The translations under genes were made by a program, and so were the position numbers. Source: an uncultured bacterium (GTDB lineage Bacteria; Actinomycetota; Coriobacteriia; Coriobacteriales; Atopobiaceae). From it: a stretch of 62,127 nt of DNA. Of this stretch, positions 24,954 through 33,059 are shown in pieces (the first letter of the stretch is position 1; each line of letters begins with the position of its first letter). The DNA lies in contig CAJMNO010000012.1 in assembly GCA_905214865.1 (NCBI GenBank), positions 1-62,127 on the forward strand, written 5' to 3'. Under the pieces are notes generated by a model. That model was not told the DNA's origin. It saw only the letters and a list, made by a program, of their open reading frames with translations, and did no database searches.

Positions 24954-25643
24954 CTAGGACCTGCCGTCGGCCTCGCTGGCGTCGCCCCTCGCAGAGGCGC
25001 ACCTGCGGTAGAAGTCGTGCAGCCCCCGCAGGTGGCTGACCTGCTCCGGGTCCAGCTCCACGCCGCCGCCCAGGTCGTGAACCACCTTGTAGACCCTTGC
25101 GCTGTGCTCGATGGTCTCCATGAGGTCGAACGCCTTCCAGACGTCCGCTCCCCAGGCGACCGCGCCGTGGTTGGCCAGGAGCACACCGTTGTAATCGTGG
25201 ACGAAGGGGAGGATGCTCCGGGGCACCTCATCGGTGGAGAGCATCGCAAAGTCCGTGACGGGAATCCTCCCAAAGTTGAGGATCAGCTCGGGGAGGTAGG
25301 GTTCCGCAAGGTCGCGCCGGCAGATGGCAAACGCGGTCGCAAAGACGGGGTGCGCATGCACCACCGCCCGCACGTCGGGTCGCTCGCGGTACACGGCAAG
25401 GTGCATCTTGACCTCCGAGGAGGGGAACCGACCCGACTCGTCGTCGGGCAGGACGTTGCCGTCCAGGTCGCAGCGCACGAGCATGTCGGGCGTCATGCGT
25501 CCCTTGCTTACCCCCGAGGGGGTCACGACCACCTCGTTGTCTGCTACCCTCACCGAGACGTTCCCGTCGTTCGACGCGACGTAGCCGCGGTCGTACAGGA
25601 GCCTCCCCACCTGGCAGATGTCCTCGCGCACGTCCTCGTACAT
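24954..25643 (-). CDS. Class II (FucA/AraD-type) sugar-phosphate aldolase
   Basis: A 229-residue zinc aldolase/epimerase-family protein. The pattern fits FucA: catalytic Glu in SSEVKMH, zinc ligands in VVHAHPVF and ANHGAVAW, and phosphate-binding residues in SNDGNVSVR and TPSGVSKG. FucA-type aldolases split ketose-1-phosphates to dihydroxyacetone phosphate and an aldehyde. Placed first in an operon with mtnA and a nucleoside phosphorylase, it most likely cleaves 5-deoxyribulose-1-phosphate or its methylthio analogue. Classical L-fuculose use is less likely because no fucose genes are present. ATG start with AGGA upstream. Confidence 0.88.
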   Translation of the reverse strand: MYEDVREDICQVGRLLYDRGYVASNDGNVSVRVADNEVVVTPSGVSKGRMTPDMLVRCDLDGNVLPDDESGRFPSSEVKMHLAVYRERPDVRAVVHAHPVFATAFAICRRDLAEPYLPELILNFGRIPVTDFAMLSTDEVPRSILPFVHDYNGVLLANHGAVAWGADVWKAFDLMETIEHSARVYKVVHDLGGGVELDPEQVSHLRGLHDFYRRCASARGDASEADGRS

Positions 25644-25712
25644 CGTTCCTCCCGCTCATGCAAAGACGAGGGGCGCCGGGGAGGTCGTCCCCCCGGCGTC
25701 CCGTGAACACCT

Positions 25713-26582
25713 CTATCCCAGCTCGACCGCCTGCGCCCCCATGCCAACCAGGTCGGGGCCGGTGTGCACGAGGAGGTCGGGCGAGATACCCGACCTCTGC
25801 ACCTCGACGAGGCCGGGGATGGCGGCGCGGAGCCTCTCCTCCAGGCGGTCGAACAGCTCCGAGGCGTTGGACGAGCAGCAGATGCCAACGCGGGAGTGGG
25901 CAAACTGGTTCGCCTGCTGCGAGCAGAGCGAGACCATCGTGTCGAGCGCCTTGTTCCAGCCGCGCGCCTTGCGCGCGACCACGTAGTACCCGGCGTCGTC
26001 GCACTTCAGGACCGGCTTGATGTTGAGGGCGTTGCCCAGCCGGTACACGGTGCCGTTGATGCGCCCGCCGCGGTAGAGGTACTCCAGCGACTTCACCGAA
26101 AAGAACACGCTCGTCTCGCGCACGCAGCGGCGCAGGTGCGAATCCAGGAGCGAGAAGGGCACGCCCGACTCCACCAGTTCCACGGCGCGCCGGACCACCA
26201 TGCCCGCCATCATGCCGATGGACTTGGAGTCGACGACGGTGACGGGGAAGTCCTCCATCTGGCCAGCGACCAGGCGGCAGGTCTGGTTGGTGGCGGAGAG
26301 GCCGGCCGAGATGGTCACCACGACCGCCGCCACGTACCCGTCCGCCTTTGCGCCCTCGAGCGCTGCGAGCACCTGTTGGGGAGAGGGGAGGGAGGTCTTG
26401 GGTATCTCCTGCTCAAAGCGGCGGGCGACCTCCTCGCTCGTGATGTCGACGCCGCTCTGGAACGAGCTGCCGTCCGAGTAGTTGATGCGGAGCGGCACCA
26501 CGCGCACGTCGTGTTCGCTCGCATAGGCGCGTGGAACGTCCGTGCCCGAGTCGGTGATGATTGCAATGCGCTGCTCGTTCAT
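25713..26582 (-). CDS. DegV family fatty-acid-binding protein
   Basis: A 289-residue DegV/FakB-like protein. The N terminus RIAIITDSGTDVPRAYA and KTSLPSPQQ, then ISAGLSATNQTC, are the segments that cradle a fatty-acid carboxylate. Later GGRINGT and LNIKPVL are typical. FakB proteins hand fatty acids to the FakA kinase for phospholipid synthesis. No fakA is seen here, so the exact partner is unknown. It lies 69 bp upstream of the aldolase operon on the same strand and may be transcribed with it. Confidence 0.9.
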   Translation of the reverse strand: MNEQRIAIITDSGTDVPRAYASEHDVRVVPLRINYSDGSSFQSGVDITSEEVARRFEQEIPKTSLPSPQQVLAALEGAKADGYVAAVVVTISAGLSATNQTCRLVAGQMEDFPVTVVDSKSIGMMAGMVVRRAVELVESGVPFSLLDSHLRRCVRETSVFFSVKSLEYLYRGGRINGTVYRLGNALNIKPVLKCDDAGYYVVARKARGWNKALDTMVSLCSQQANQFAHSRVGICCSSNASELFDRLEERLRAAIPGLVEVQRSGISPDLLVHTGPDLVGMGAQAVELG

Positions 26583-26775
26583 TGCGCCCTCTCGCTTTCC
26601 GCCTTGTGGGTGGGGACATTTTGTCCCTCTTATGGTGGACTATATGCCCATTCCAGGCCCCCTCGCCCAAAGCGGATACCATATCATCCGTTGCTTTCAC
26701 ATCTTGCCCCACGCGGACGTGCGCCCACCTGCGGCGCCCCGTGTGGTGCGACGTCCGAAAGGAGGCCGATTAGGC

Positions 26776-28239
26776 ATGTCCGACCTGTCTGAGATGACCC
26801 CCGAGCGGCGCGAGAGGGTGCTTCGCAAGCGCTCAGCGATCATTGGCGAGCCGGCGGTCGTGAGGAGGATGTCCCGCACGACGTCCCTCCAGAAGGTGAC
26901 CTCCAACGGTACCATCGCCGCCGCGGTGATGGTCGCGGCGGCGCTCCTTGCCGTCATCGTCGCCAACTCCCCAGCATACGAGGCGGTCGAGCACGTGCTC
27001 CAGGCCCCCCTCTCCATCACCATCGGGGGCCTGACCGCCTCGATGAGCGTCGAGGCGGTCGTGAACGACTTCCTGATGTCGATCTTCTTCCTCCTCGTGG
27101 GGATCGAGCTCAAGTACGAGATGACCGTGGGCCAGCTCAGGAAGCCCCGCCAGGCGGCGCTCCCCATGCTCGCGGCGGTGGGCGGCGTCGCGTTCCCCGC
27201 GATCATCTACCTGCTGTTCAACCACGCCACCGCCCCGCACGGCTGGGCGATCCCCATCGCCACCGACATCGCCTTCGCGCTGGGCGTCATGTCGCTCCTG
27301 GGCGACCGCGTGGCGCCCGAGACCAAGGTCTTCTTCCAGACGCTCGCCATCGCCGACGACATCCTGGCGATCGTGGTCCTGGCCCTCTTCTACGGGCAGA
27401 CGCCCGACATCGCCTGGTGCGCCGCCACGCTGCTGGTCGTGCTCGTCCTCGCCAGCCTTAACCGCAGGAAGGTGTACGCGGCCAGGCCGTACCTACTCGT
27501 GGGCCTGGTGCTGTGGGTCTGCATGTACAACTCGGGCATACACGCGACCCTCGCGGGCGTCATCCTCGCCTTCTTCCTCCCCGCCCGCTCCGACGTCCGG
27601 CTGGGGCGCCTGCGCGCATGGCTCGGGGTGCAGGCGAGGATGCTCGACGACACCTACGACGACGAGTCCCACGTGCTGGGCCAGCACGACTTCACCGCCG
27701 CGGCCGAGAGGGTCGAGGGCGTCATGCACCACGTGACCCCGCCGCTCGAGCGCGTCGAGCGCTCCATCTCGGTCCCCGTCAACTTCGCGATCCTCCCGCT
27801 CTTCGCCTTCGTCAACGCCCAGGTGCGCCTGGTGGGGGTCGACCCCATGGCGATCGTCTCCGACCCGGTGACGCAGGGCGCGTTCCTCGGCGCCGTGCTC
27901 GGCAAGCCGCTGGGCATCATCCTCGTGACCTGGCTGCTCGTGAGGGTTGGCTTCGCTAGGCTGCCCAGGCACGTCACCTGGGACCAGGTCGTCGCCGTCG
28001 GCATCATGGGCGGCATGGGGTTCACCATGTCGATCCTCATCGCGGGGCTCGCGTTCAGCTCCCCGCAGGAGGTCATGGCGGCAAAGTGCGCCATCCTCGC
28101 CGGCTCGTTCTGCGCCGGTGCCCTGGGCGTTGCCTACGTCCACCTGGACGGCCACTTCCGCTCAAAGAAGCTTGGGGGAGAGAAGGGCGGCGATGCCGCC
28201 GAGGCCGCTCCCGACGGCAGCGGCGGGGCGGGGGAGTGA
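26776..28239 (+). CDS. nhaA: Na+/H+ antiporter NhaA
   Basis: A 487-residue antiporter exporting sodium in exchange for protons. The double-aspartate ion site is visible in IADDILAIVVLALFYG, with TDIAFALGVMSLLG and MSIFFLLVGIELKYE also typical. The N-terminal ~50 residues are hydrophilic and longer than in E. coli. A loop at ~290-325 is also longer, which matches the actinobacterial form. The ATG at 26776 has AGGAGG 10 bp upstream. It is divergent from the DegV gene. Confidence 0.94.
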   Translation: MSDLSEMTPERRERVLRKRSAIIGEPAVVRRMSRTTSLQKVTSNGTIAAAVMVAAALLAVIVANSPAYEAVEHVLQAPLSITIGGLTASMSVEAVVNDFLMSIFFLLVGIELKYEMTVGQLRKPRQAALPMLAAVGGVAFPAIIYLLFNHATAPHGWAIPIATDIAFALGVMSLLGDRVAPETKVFFQTLAIADDILAIVVLALFYGQTPDIAWCAATLLVVLVLASLNRRKVYAARPYLLVGLVLWVCMYNSGIHATLAGVILAFFLPARSDVRLGRLRAWLGVQARMLDDTYDDESHVLGQHDFTAAAERVEGVMHHVTPPLERVERSISVPVNFAILPLFAFVNAQVRLVGVDPMAIVSDPVTQGAFLGAVLGKPLGIILVTWLLVRVGFARLPRHVTWDQVVAVGIMGGMGFTMSILIAGLAFSSPQEVMAAKCAILAGSFCAGALGVAYVHLDGHFRSKKLGGEKGGDAAEAAPDGSGGAGE

Positions 28240-28311
28240 GCCCGGTCCCCTCCCGCGGACGCAGCTCTCGTGGAGCCGACGGTCGCGCCGCGGCTCCCGT
28301 CCGGCTGCTGG

Positions 28312-28317
28312 TACCAT
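28312..28317 (+). promoter_or_regulatory. Putative -10 element (TACCAT) for a leaderless transcript
   Basis: TACCAT ends 7 bp before the ATG at 28325, so the predicted transcription start falls on the A of the start codon. No ribosome binding site precedes this ATG, which fits leaderless expression as is common in Actinobacteria. Confidence 0.4.
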
Positions 28318-28324
28318 TACCCGC

Positions 28325-28645
28325 ATGACGAGCTATGACTACAACCCCTTCGCGTGCGAGCCCCTTGGCCGCAAGGCCCCCGTCACGGGCAGCTACACGC
28401 CTGCCCCCGAGTTCGGGGAGCTCCAGCGCCTGGTGGACGAGGTGTTCGAGGCGTCCGCCGTGGGTGGCACCGTCGCCAAGCTCGACCTCGTGATGCGGGC
28501 CGAGATCGACGACATGGCATCTGACCTCCAGGAGGTCATCGACCTCCTGCCCGGTGGGCGCTACGATCGCCATCGGCTCTGCGAACAGATGAACTCGATC
28601 ATCACCGCGCATGGGTGGGGCTACCTCTACGGCACCGTGGAGTAG
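28325..28645 (+). CDS. Small uncharacterised protein, probably leaderless
   Basis: A 106-residue protein I do not recognise. It is soluble and mildly acidic. The N-terminal third is proline- and glycine-containing, followed by a predicted helical region (ELQRLVDEVFEAS, DDMASDLQEVIDLLPGG) and an aromatic C terminus (HGWGYLYGTVE). Codon use is strongly GC3-biased as in neighbours, which supports it being real. It has no ribosome binding site, and a -10 element is placed for a start at the ATG itself. It lies between nhaA and the aminotransferase gene. Confidence 0.7.
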   Translation: MTSYDYNPFACEPLGRKAPVTGSYTPAPEFGELQRLVDEVFEASAVGGTVAKLDLVMRAEIDDMASDLQEVIDLLPGGRYDRHRLCEQMNSIITAHGWGYLYGTVE

Positions 28646-28738
28646 CCTGCCGAGGGCCTCGCGCCGGGCGGGGCGCCTCCGCGCGTGACGCCTCGCGTGC
28701 GCATCCCGCTCCGGGGGTTCCTCGCATCGGGCACACAC

Positions 28739-28744
28739 TATACT
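28739..28744 (+). promoter_or_regulatory. Putative -10 element (TATACT) of the aminotransferase gene
   Basis: TATACT lies 34 bp before the ATG at 28779. A transcript from about 28751 would carry the GACGGAGGAGG ribosome binding site in a 28-nt leader. Confidence 0.45.
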
Positions 28745-28778
28745 TGCGGATGATGCCGACCCGACGGAGGAGGACCCC

Positions 28779-30065
28779 ATGCCCAACGCATACCAGTCCA
28801 TGTCAACCGAGTCCCTGGACGAGGAGATCGAGCGCCTCGAGACCGAGGTCGCCCACCTGAGGGACCAGCACCTCAAGCTCGACATGGCCCGCGGCAAGCC
28901 CTCCCCCCAGCAGACCACCCTCTCGAAGCCCATGCTCGACGTGCTGGACTCCTCCACGCCGCTCGTCGACGGCGACGCGATCGTAGACAACTACGGCACC
29001 CCGGAGGGGCTCCCCTCCGCGCGGCGCCTGGCGGGGCAGATCCTGGGCGTCGACCCCCAGAACGTGGTGGTGTCGGGCTCCTCGAGCCTCAACCTCATGC
29101 ATGACCTCGTCGCCCACGCCTTCATCAACGGCGTCGCCGGCGCCGAGCCCCTCTACAGGCAGGGCGAGGTCAAGTGGCTCTGTCCCGCGCCCGGCTACGA
29201 CCGCCACTTCAAGGTGACCGAGTCGATGGGCATCAAGAACGTCCCCGTCCCCATGCGCGAGGACGGGCCCGACATGGACATGGTGCGCGAGCTCGTGGAG
29301 GGCGACCCCACGGTCAAGGGCATCTGGTGCGTGCCCAAGTACGCCAACCCCACGGGCGTCACCTACTCCGACGAGGTCGTCCGCGCGTTCGCCTCGCTCA
29401 GGCCCGCCGCTCCCGACTTCCGCATCTACTGGGACAACGCCTACGTGGTCCACTGCTTCGGCGGGACGGACGACCAGCTCCTCGACATCTTCCAGGCCGT
29501 GCGCGAGGCGGGCAACCGCAACCTCGTCTACGAGTTTGGCTCCACCGCCAAGGTGACCTTCCCCAGCTCGGGCATCGCGTTCGTGGCGGCGAGCGACGAC
29601 GACATCAGCGAGGTCCGCAGGGCGTTCTCGGTTGAGCGCGTGAGCTCCGAGAAGATGAGCCAGCTCGCGCACGCCCTCTACCTCCGCGACCTCGACGGCG
29701 TCCGCGCGCACATGCGCAAGCACGCCGCCATCGTCGCGCCCCGCTTCGCCCTGGTGCAGAGCAAGCTTGGCGAGGGGCTGGGCGGCCTGGGCGTCGCCAC
29801 CTGGTCCAACCCGCACGGAGGCTACTTCGTGAGCTTCGAGGGCCCCAAGGGGTCCGCCAAGAGGATCGTCGCGCTGATGGCAGACCTCGGGGTCAAGCTC
29901 ACCCCCGCCGGCGCCACGTGGCCGTACGGCAAGGACCCAAACGACTCCAACATCCGCATCGCGCCCACGTACCCGTCGCTCGAGGACCTTGGGCAGGCGC
30001 TCGACGTCTTCGTGGTCGCGGTCAAGCTCGTGAGCGCACGGATCGCACGCGAGGAGCGGGACTAG
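28779..30065 (+). CDS. Class I aminotransferase, probable aspartate aminotransferase (subgroup Ic)
   Basis: A 428-residue fold-type I pyridoxal-phosphate enzyme of the group found as aspartate aminotransferase in corynebacteria (Pfam PF12897 type). Seen are DMARGKPSPQQ near the N terminus, GTPEGLPSARR, the cofactor-binding WDNAYVVH and the probable Schiff-base lysine in FGSTAKVTFPSSG. HGGYFVSF and the arginine in NIRIAPTYPS fit a dicarboxylate substrate. ATG with GGAGGAGG upstream. Activity with aspartate is inferred from the subgroup. Confidence 0.87.
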   Translation: MPNAYQSMSTESLDEEIERLETEVAHLRDQHLKLDMARGKPSPQQTTLSKPMLDVLDSSTPLVDGDAIVDNYGTPEGLPSARRLAGQILGVDPQNVVVSGSSSLNLMHDLVAHAFINGVAGAEPLYRQGEVKWLCPAPGYDRHFKVTESMGIKNVPVPMREDGPDMDMVRELVEGDPTVKGIWCVPKYANPTGVTYSDEVVRAFASLRPAAPDFRIYWDNAYVVHCFGGTDDQLLDIFQAVREAGNRNLVYEFGSTAKVTFPSSGIAFVAASDDDISEVRRAFSVERVSSEKMSQLAHALYLRDLDGVRAHMRKHAAIVAPRFALVQSKLGEGLGGLGVATWSNPHGGYFVSFEGPKGSAKRIVALMADLGVKLTPAGATWPYGKDPNDSNIRIAPTYPSLEDLGQALDVFVVAVKLVSARIAREERD

Positions 30066-30206
30066 CGGTTTGCGATGGGGGCGGGGCCGGCGGTCCCGCC
30101 CCCTCCCTCTCGAGGGGAGAGCGACGGGCGTACGGCGTCCCCGCGTCTTCCCACGGCCGTGCAAGCCAGCTGCGAGCGCACCTATATATAGTCGTCAGAT
30201 GGCGCC

Positions 30207-30238
30207 ATCCACACCTGGAATGGCTTGCGAGTGTGGAT
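30207..30238. promoter_or_regulatory. Inverted repeat upstream of the TPR-protein gene
   Basis: ATCCACAC (30207-30214) and GTGTGGAT (30231-30238) are an exact inverted repeat separated by 16 bp, about 100 bp before the TPR gene in a locally AT-rich stretch. It could be an operator or an RNA hairpin. No further support is visible. Confidence 0.35.
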
Positions 30239-30340
30239 GTGACATGCTTGACAGGTTTGGTTTGTAGAATGTAGCTTTGCGTTCGTTGCATGGACGTCGC
30301 GCCCCCGCCGGGCGGCACGGAAGATCGAAGGGATGGGCGG

Positions 30341-31255
30341 ATGTCGGGAAACAAGGGAACGTCGGGAAGGCGACTCGCCCGGGCAAAGGTTGCCTCGGGA
30401 GCAAACGACAAGGGCGCATCCGACAAGGCCGCCAAGGGTGCCGCACGGCACGACGGGGGCAAGAAGCCCGGCAAGCCTGGCAAGGGCACGCAGATCGCCA
30501 TCGTCATCTTTGGCATCGTGATGGCGCTCTCCATGATGCTCCCGTCCCTCTCGGCGATCTTCGCGGGCGGAAGCTCGTCGTCCAGCTCCCAGGCGAGCCA
30601 GAAGACCGACTCCGCGTCCTCCGCGGACTCGTCCGACTCCTCCTCGTCCGGCACGTCGGGCATGGCCAGCGTTGACTCCAAGTACTCCTCGGTGGTGTCC
30701 GAGCTCGAGGCCAAGCTCAAGGAGAAGCCCAAGAGCCTCGCGACCCTGCTCAACCTGGGCAACGACTACATGGCCTGGGCCTACTCCGCAAGCACGTACG
30801 CCACGGACGACACGTCAAAGCAGCACGTGAACGACCTCTACCAGAAGGCGATGGGGTACTACGACCAGTACCTCGCCCTCAACGACTCCAGCGCGGTGCG
30901 GGTCAACCGCGCGCTCTGCCAGTACTACTCCGGTGACGTGGACGGCGCCAAGTCCGCCCTCCTCGAGCTCACCCAGAGCGACTCCACCTATGGTCCGGCA
31001 TGGGCCAACCTCGGTCTCATGTACGAATCCTCCGGCGACACTGCCAACGCAAAGTCCGCCTACCAGAAGGCGGAGGAGACGGACGCCAACGACGAGTACG
31101 GCGCCAAGTCCTTCGCCGAGCAGCGCCTCTCGGTCATCGCGAGCCAGGAGGCGGAGGCGAGCGACTCGTCCTCCTCGTCTGCCACGACGACCTCCGGATC
31201 GACCACCCAGGGCCTGTCCGAGACGCTCGCCAACTCCAGCGGAACCAACCTCTAG
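30341..31255 (+). CDS. Membrane-anchored tetratricopeptide-repeat protein
   Basis: A 304-residue protein. Residues 1-50 are basic and lysine/glycine-rich, 51-75 form one membrane helix, 76-110 are a Ser-rich linker, and about 125-270 hold TPR-like helical pairs (for example YGPAWANLGLMYESSGDTANA). The tail is Ser/Thr-rich. The topology puts the repeats outside the cell. TPR domains hold protein partners together. The ATG at 30341 (AAGGGAT upstream) is preferred over one 17 codons earlier without a ribosome binding site. It is 23 bp from the STAS gene. Confidence 0.82.
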   Translation: MSGNKGTSGRRLARAKVASGANDKGASDKAAKGAARHDGGKKPGKPGKGTQIAIVIFGIVMALSMMLPSLSAIFAGGSSSSSSQASQKTDSASSADSSDSSSSGTSGMASVDSKYSSVVSELEAKLKEKPKSLATLLNLGNDYMAWAYSASTYATDDTSKQHVNDLYQKAMGYYDQYLALNDSSAVRVNRALCQYYSGDVDGAKSALLELTQSDSTYGPAWANLGLMYESSGDTANAKSAYQKAEETDANDEYGAKSFAEQRLSVIASQEAEASDSSSSSATTTSGSTTQGLSETLANSSGTNL

Positions 31256-31278
31256 GACAAGAAACGGAGCATCATCCC

Positions 31279-31590
31279 ATGAGCCTCGAAATCACATCCA
31301 GCAAGGACGGGTCCAAGACCCTCGTGAAGGTCGTCGGGGAGGTCGACGTGTCCAACGCCCCCCAGCTCCGCCAGGAGCTCGAGGCGGCACTCGGCGAGGC
31401 GACCCCGCAGGTCGCCGTGGACTTCTCCGAGGTGCCCTACATCGACTCCACGGGGATTGGCGTGCTGGTGGGTGCCGCCCACCGCGCCCAGGAGGCGGGC
31501 GGGAGCCTGACCCTGAGCAGCCCGCAGAAGAACGTCGCCCGCGTGCTCTCGCTCCTGGGCGTTGACAAGGAACTGGTGGCGGGGGAGTAG
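31279..31590 (+). CDS. STAS-domain anti-sigma-factor antagonist
   Basis: A 103-residue SpoIIAA/RsbV-type protein. The phosphorylatable serine lies in DSTGIGVLVGA, preceded by the typical VGEVDVSNAPQL strand-helix. Such proteins bind and sequester an anti-sigma kinase when unphosphorylated. No cognate kinase or phosphatase gene is in the window. It may instead report on another partner. It lies between the TPR and Tat genes on the same strand and may share their transcript. Confidence 0.9.
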   Translation: MSLEITSSKDGSKTLVKVVGEVDVSNAPQLRQELEAALGEATPQVAVDFSEVPYIDSTGIGVLVGAAHRAQEAGGSLTLSSPQKNVARVLSLLGVDKELVAGE

Positions 31591-31620
31591 TCCCCCTCCT
31601 GCGACACTGGAGGTGCGCGC

Positions 31621-32256
31621 GTGTTTGGCATAGGCGAGACAGAGCTGTTCCTGATCGTGCTCTTCGGCTTCCTGCTCTTTGGGCCGGACAAGCTCCCGGG
31701 CATGGGCAGGACCATCGGCAAGGCACTGAGGCAGTTCAGGCAGGCCCAGGAGGGCTTCACCGAGGTCGTCCAGAGTGAGGTCATGGACCCGCTGAGCAAC
31801 GCGGTGAGCGAGGGCATGGGGGACGACCCCAAGAGCAAGGACGCGGCAGCCAAGCGTGCCGCCGCCATGGACGAGGACTCCGACCTCGAGTCCGCCGACG
31901 GCGCCCCCACGGACCGCAAGCGCGAGACCTTCGCGCAGCGCAAGGCACGCCTCGAGGCGGAGAAGGCCAAGCGCGAGGCCGAGGCGGCACCGAAGGCGCA
32001 GCAGGACGCAGCAACGCTGGCGTCGGACGCAGACTCCGACGACGACGCACCGGAGCAGGAGGAGCCCGCTACCGAGCCGCAGCCCAAGGAGGAGCCCAAG
32101 GTCGCGAGCGCGGCGTCCCTCTATGCGATGAGGCCCAAGCGCCACGAGGCGGAGGCCAAGGCAGATGCCGATGCCAACGCTGACGCCGACGAGCAGACCG
32201 TGACGCAGGACGACGCCGAGCCCTCCGCTGACGGCGCGTCGAAGGAGGAGGACTAA
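31621..32256 (+). CDS. Twin-arginine translocase TatA/TatB family subunit
   Basis: A 211-residue protein with one N-terminal membrane helix (ELFLIVLFGFLLFGPDKLPG), an amphipathic helix (RTIGKALRQFRQAQEGF) and a long acidic, Ala/Glu-rich tail. The N terminus is more TatA/E-like, while the length is TatB-like. No second TatA-type gene is here, so it may serve both roles. GTG start with TGGAGGT 6 bp upstream. Its stop overlaps the tatC start (TAATG), so expression is coupled. Confidence 0.92.
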   Translation: MFGIGETELFLIVLFGFLLFGPDKLPGMGRTIGKALRQFRQAQEGFTEVVQSEVMDPLSNAVSEGMGDDPKSKDAAAKRAAAMDEDSDLESADGAPTDRKRETFAQRKARLEAEKAKREAEAAPKAQQDAATLASDADSDDDAPEQEEPATEPQPKEEPKVASAASLYAMRPKRHEAEAKADADANADADEQTVTQDDAEPSADGASKEED

Positions 32257-33059
32257 TGCCCGTAGGACCAGCACGCATGCCGCTGATGGATCACCTCGGC
32301 GAGCTCAGGCGGCGTCTCACCATCATCGTCGTGTCCGTTCTCGTCACCGCGATCGTGGTGTACGAGGCGACGCCGACGCTGATCCAGATCCTGATGGATC
32401 CCATCCGGTCCGTCATGCCGGCGGGCTCCAAGCTCACCGTCCTCTCGGTCCTCGGCGGCTTCACCATCCGCTTCAAGGTGGCGTTCTTCGTGGGCGTGAT
32501 CATCTGCACGCCCATCATCATCTGGGAGATCATGGCCTTCTTCCTCCCCGCGCTCAAGCCCAACGAGCGCAAGTGGGTCGTCCCCACGGTCGCGGCGATG
32601 GTCATCCTGTTCGCCCTCGGCATGGTCTTCTGCTATTTCGTGGCCCTGCCCGCGGCAATCGGGTGGATGGTGCAGCAGTCGGTTGACTTCGCCAACGTCA
32701 TCGCCGACGCGGAGGACTACCTCAACATCATCATGCTGCTCGAGATCGGCTTTGGCATCGCATTCCAGATTCCCCTCGTGATCTTCTACCTCTCGGTCCT
32801 CCACCTGGTCCCCTACAAGACCTTCCGCGCCCAGTGGCGCTACATCTACGTGGGCCTCATGGTGCTCTCGGCCGTGGTCACCCCCGACGCCTCCCCCGTC
32901 ACCATGCTGCTCATGTTCGCCGCCCTCGTGCTGCTGTACGAGATAGCGCTGGCAGTGGCCCGCTACGTCCTCGTCGCGCGCGACGGCAAGGAGTCCCTCA
33001 AGTGGACGAGGGAAGACTACGAGGAGCACGAGCTCCAGAAAGACGAAGAGGACGACTAG
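32256..33059 (+). CDS. tatC: Twin-arginine translocase subunit TatC
   Basis: A 267-residue six-helix protein that recognises twin-arginine signal peptides. The family start is visible as MDHLGELRRRL, the periplasmic/loop segment as FFLPALKPNERKWV, and the last loops as AVVTPDASPVT. The acidic C terminus ends at the next start codon. It follows the TatA/B gene with a 1-bp overlap and has GAAGGAGGAG upstream. A likely client in the window is the GH3 protein with SRRTAVLLG. Confidence 0.95.
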   Translation: MPVGPARMPLMDHLGELRRRLTIIVVSVLVTAIVVYEATPTLIQILMDPIRSVMPAGSKLTVLSVLGGFTIRFKVAFFVGVIICTPIIIWEIMAFFLPALKPNERKWVVPTVAAMVILFALGMVFCYFVALPAAIGWMVQQSVDFANVIADAEDYLNIIMLLEIGFGIAFQIPLVIFYLSVLHLVPYKTFRAQWRYIYVGLMVLSAVVTPDASPVTMLLMFAALVLLYEIALAVARYVLVARDGKESLKWTREDYEEHELQKDEEDD

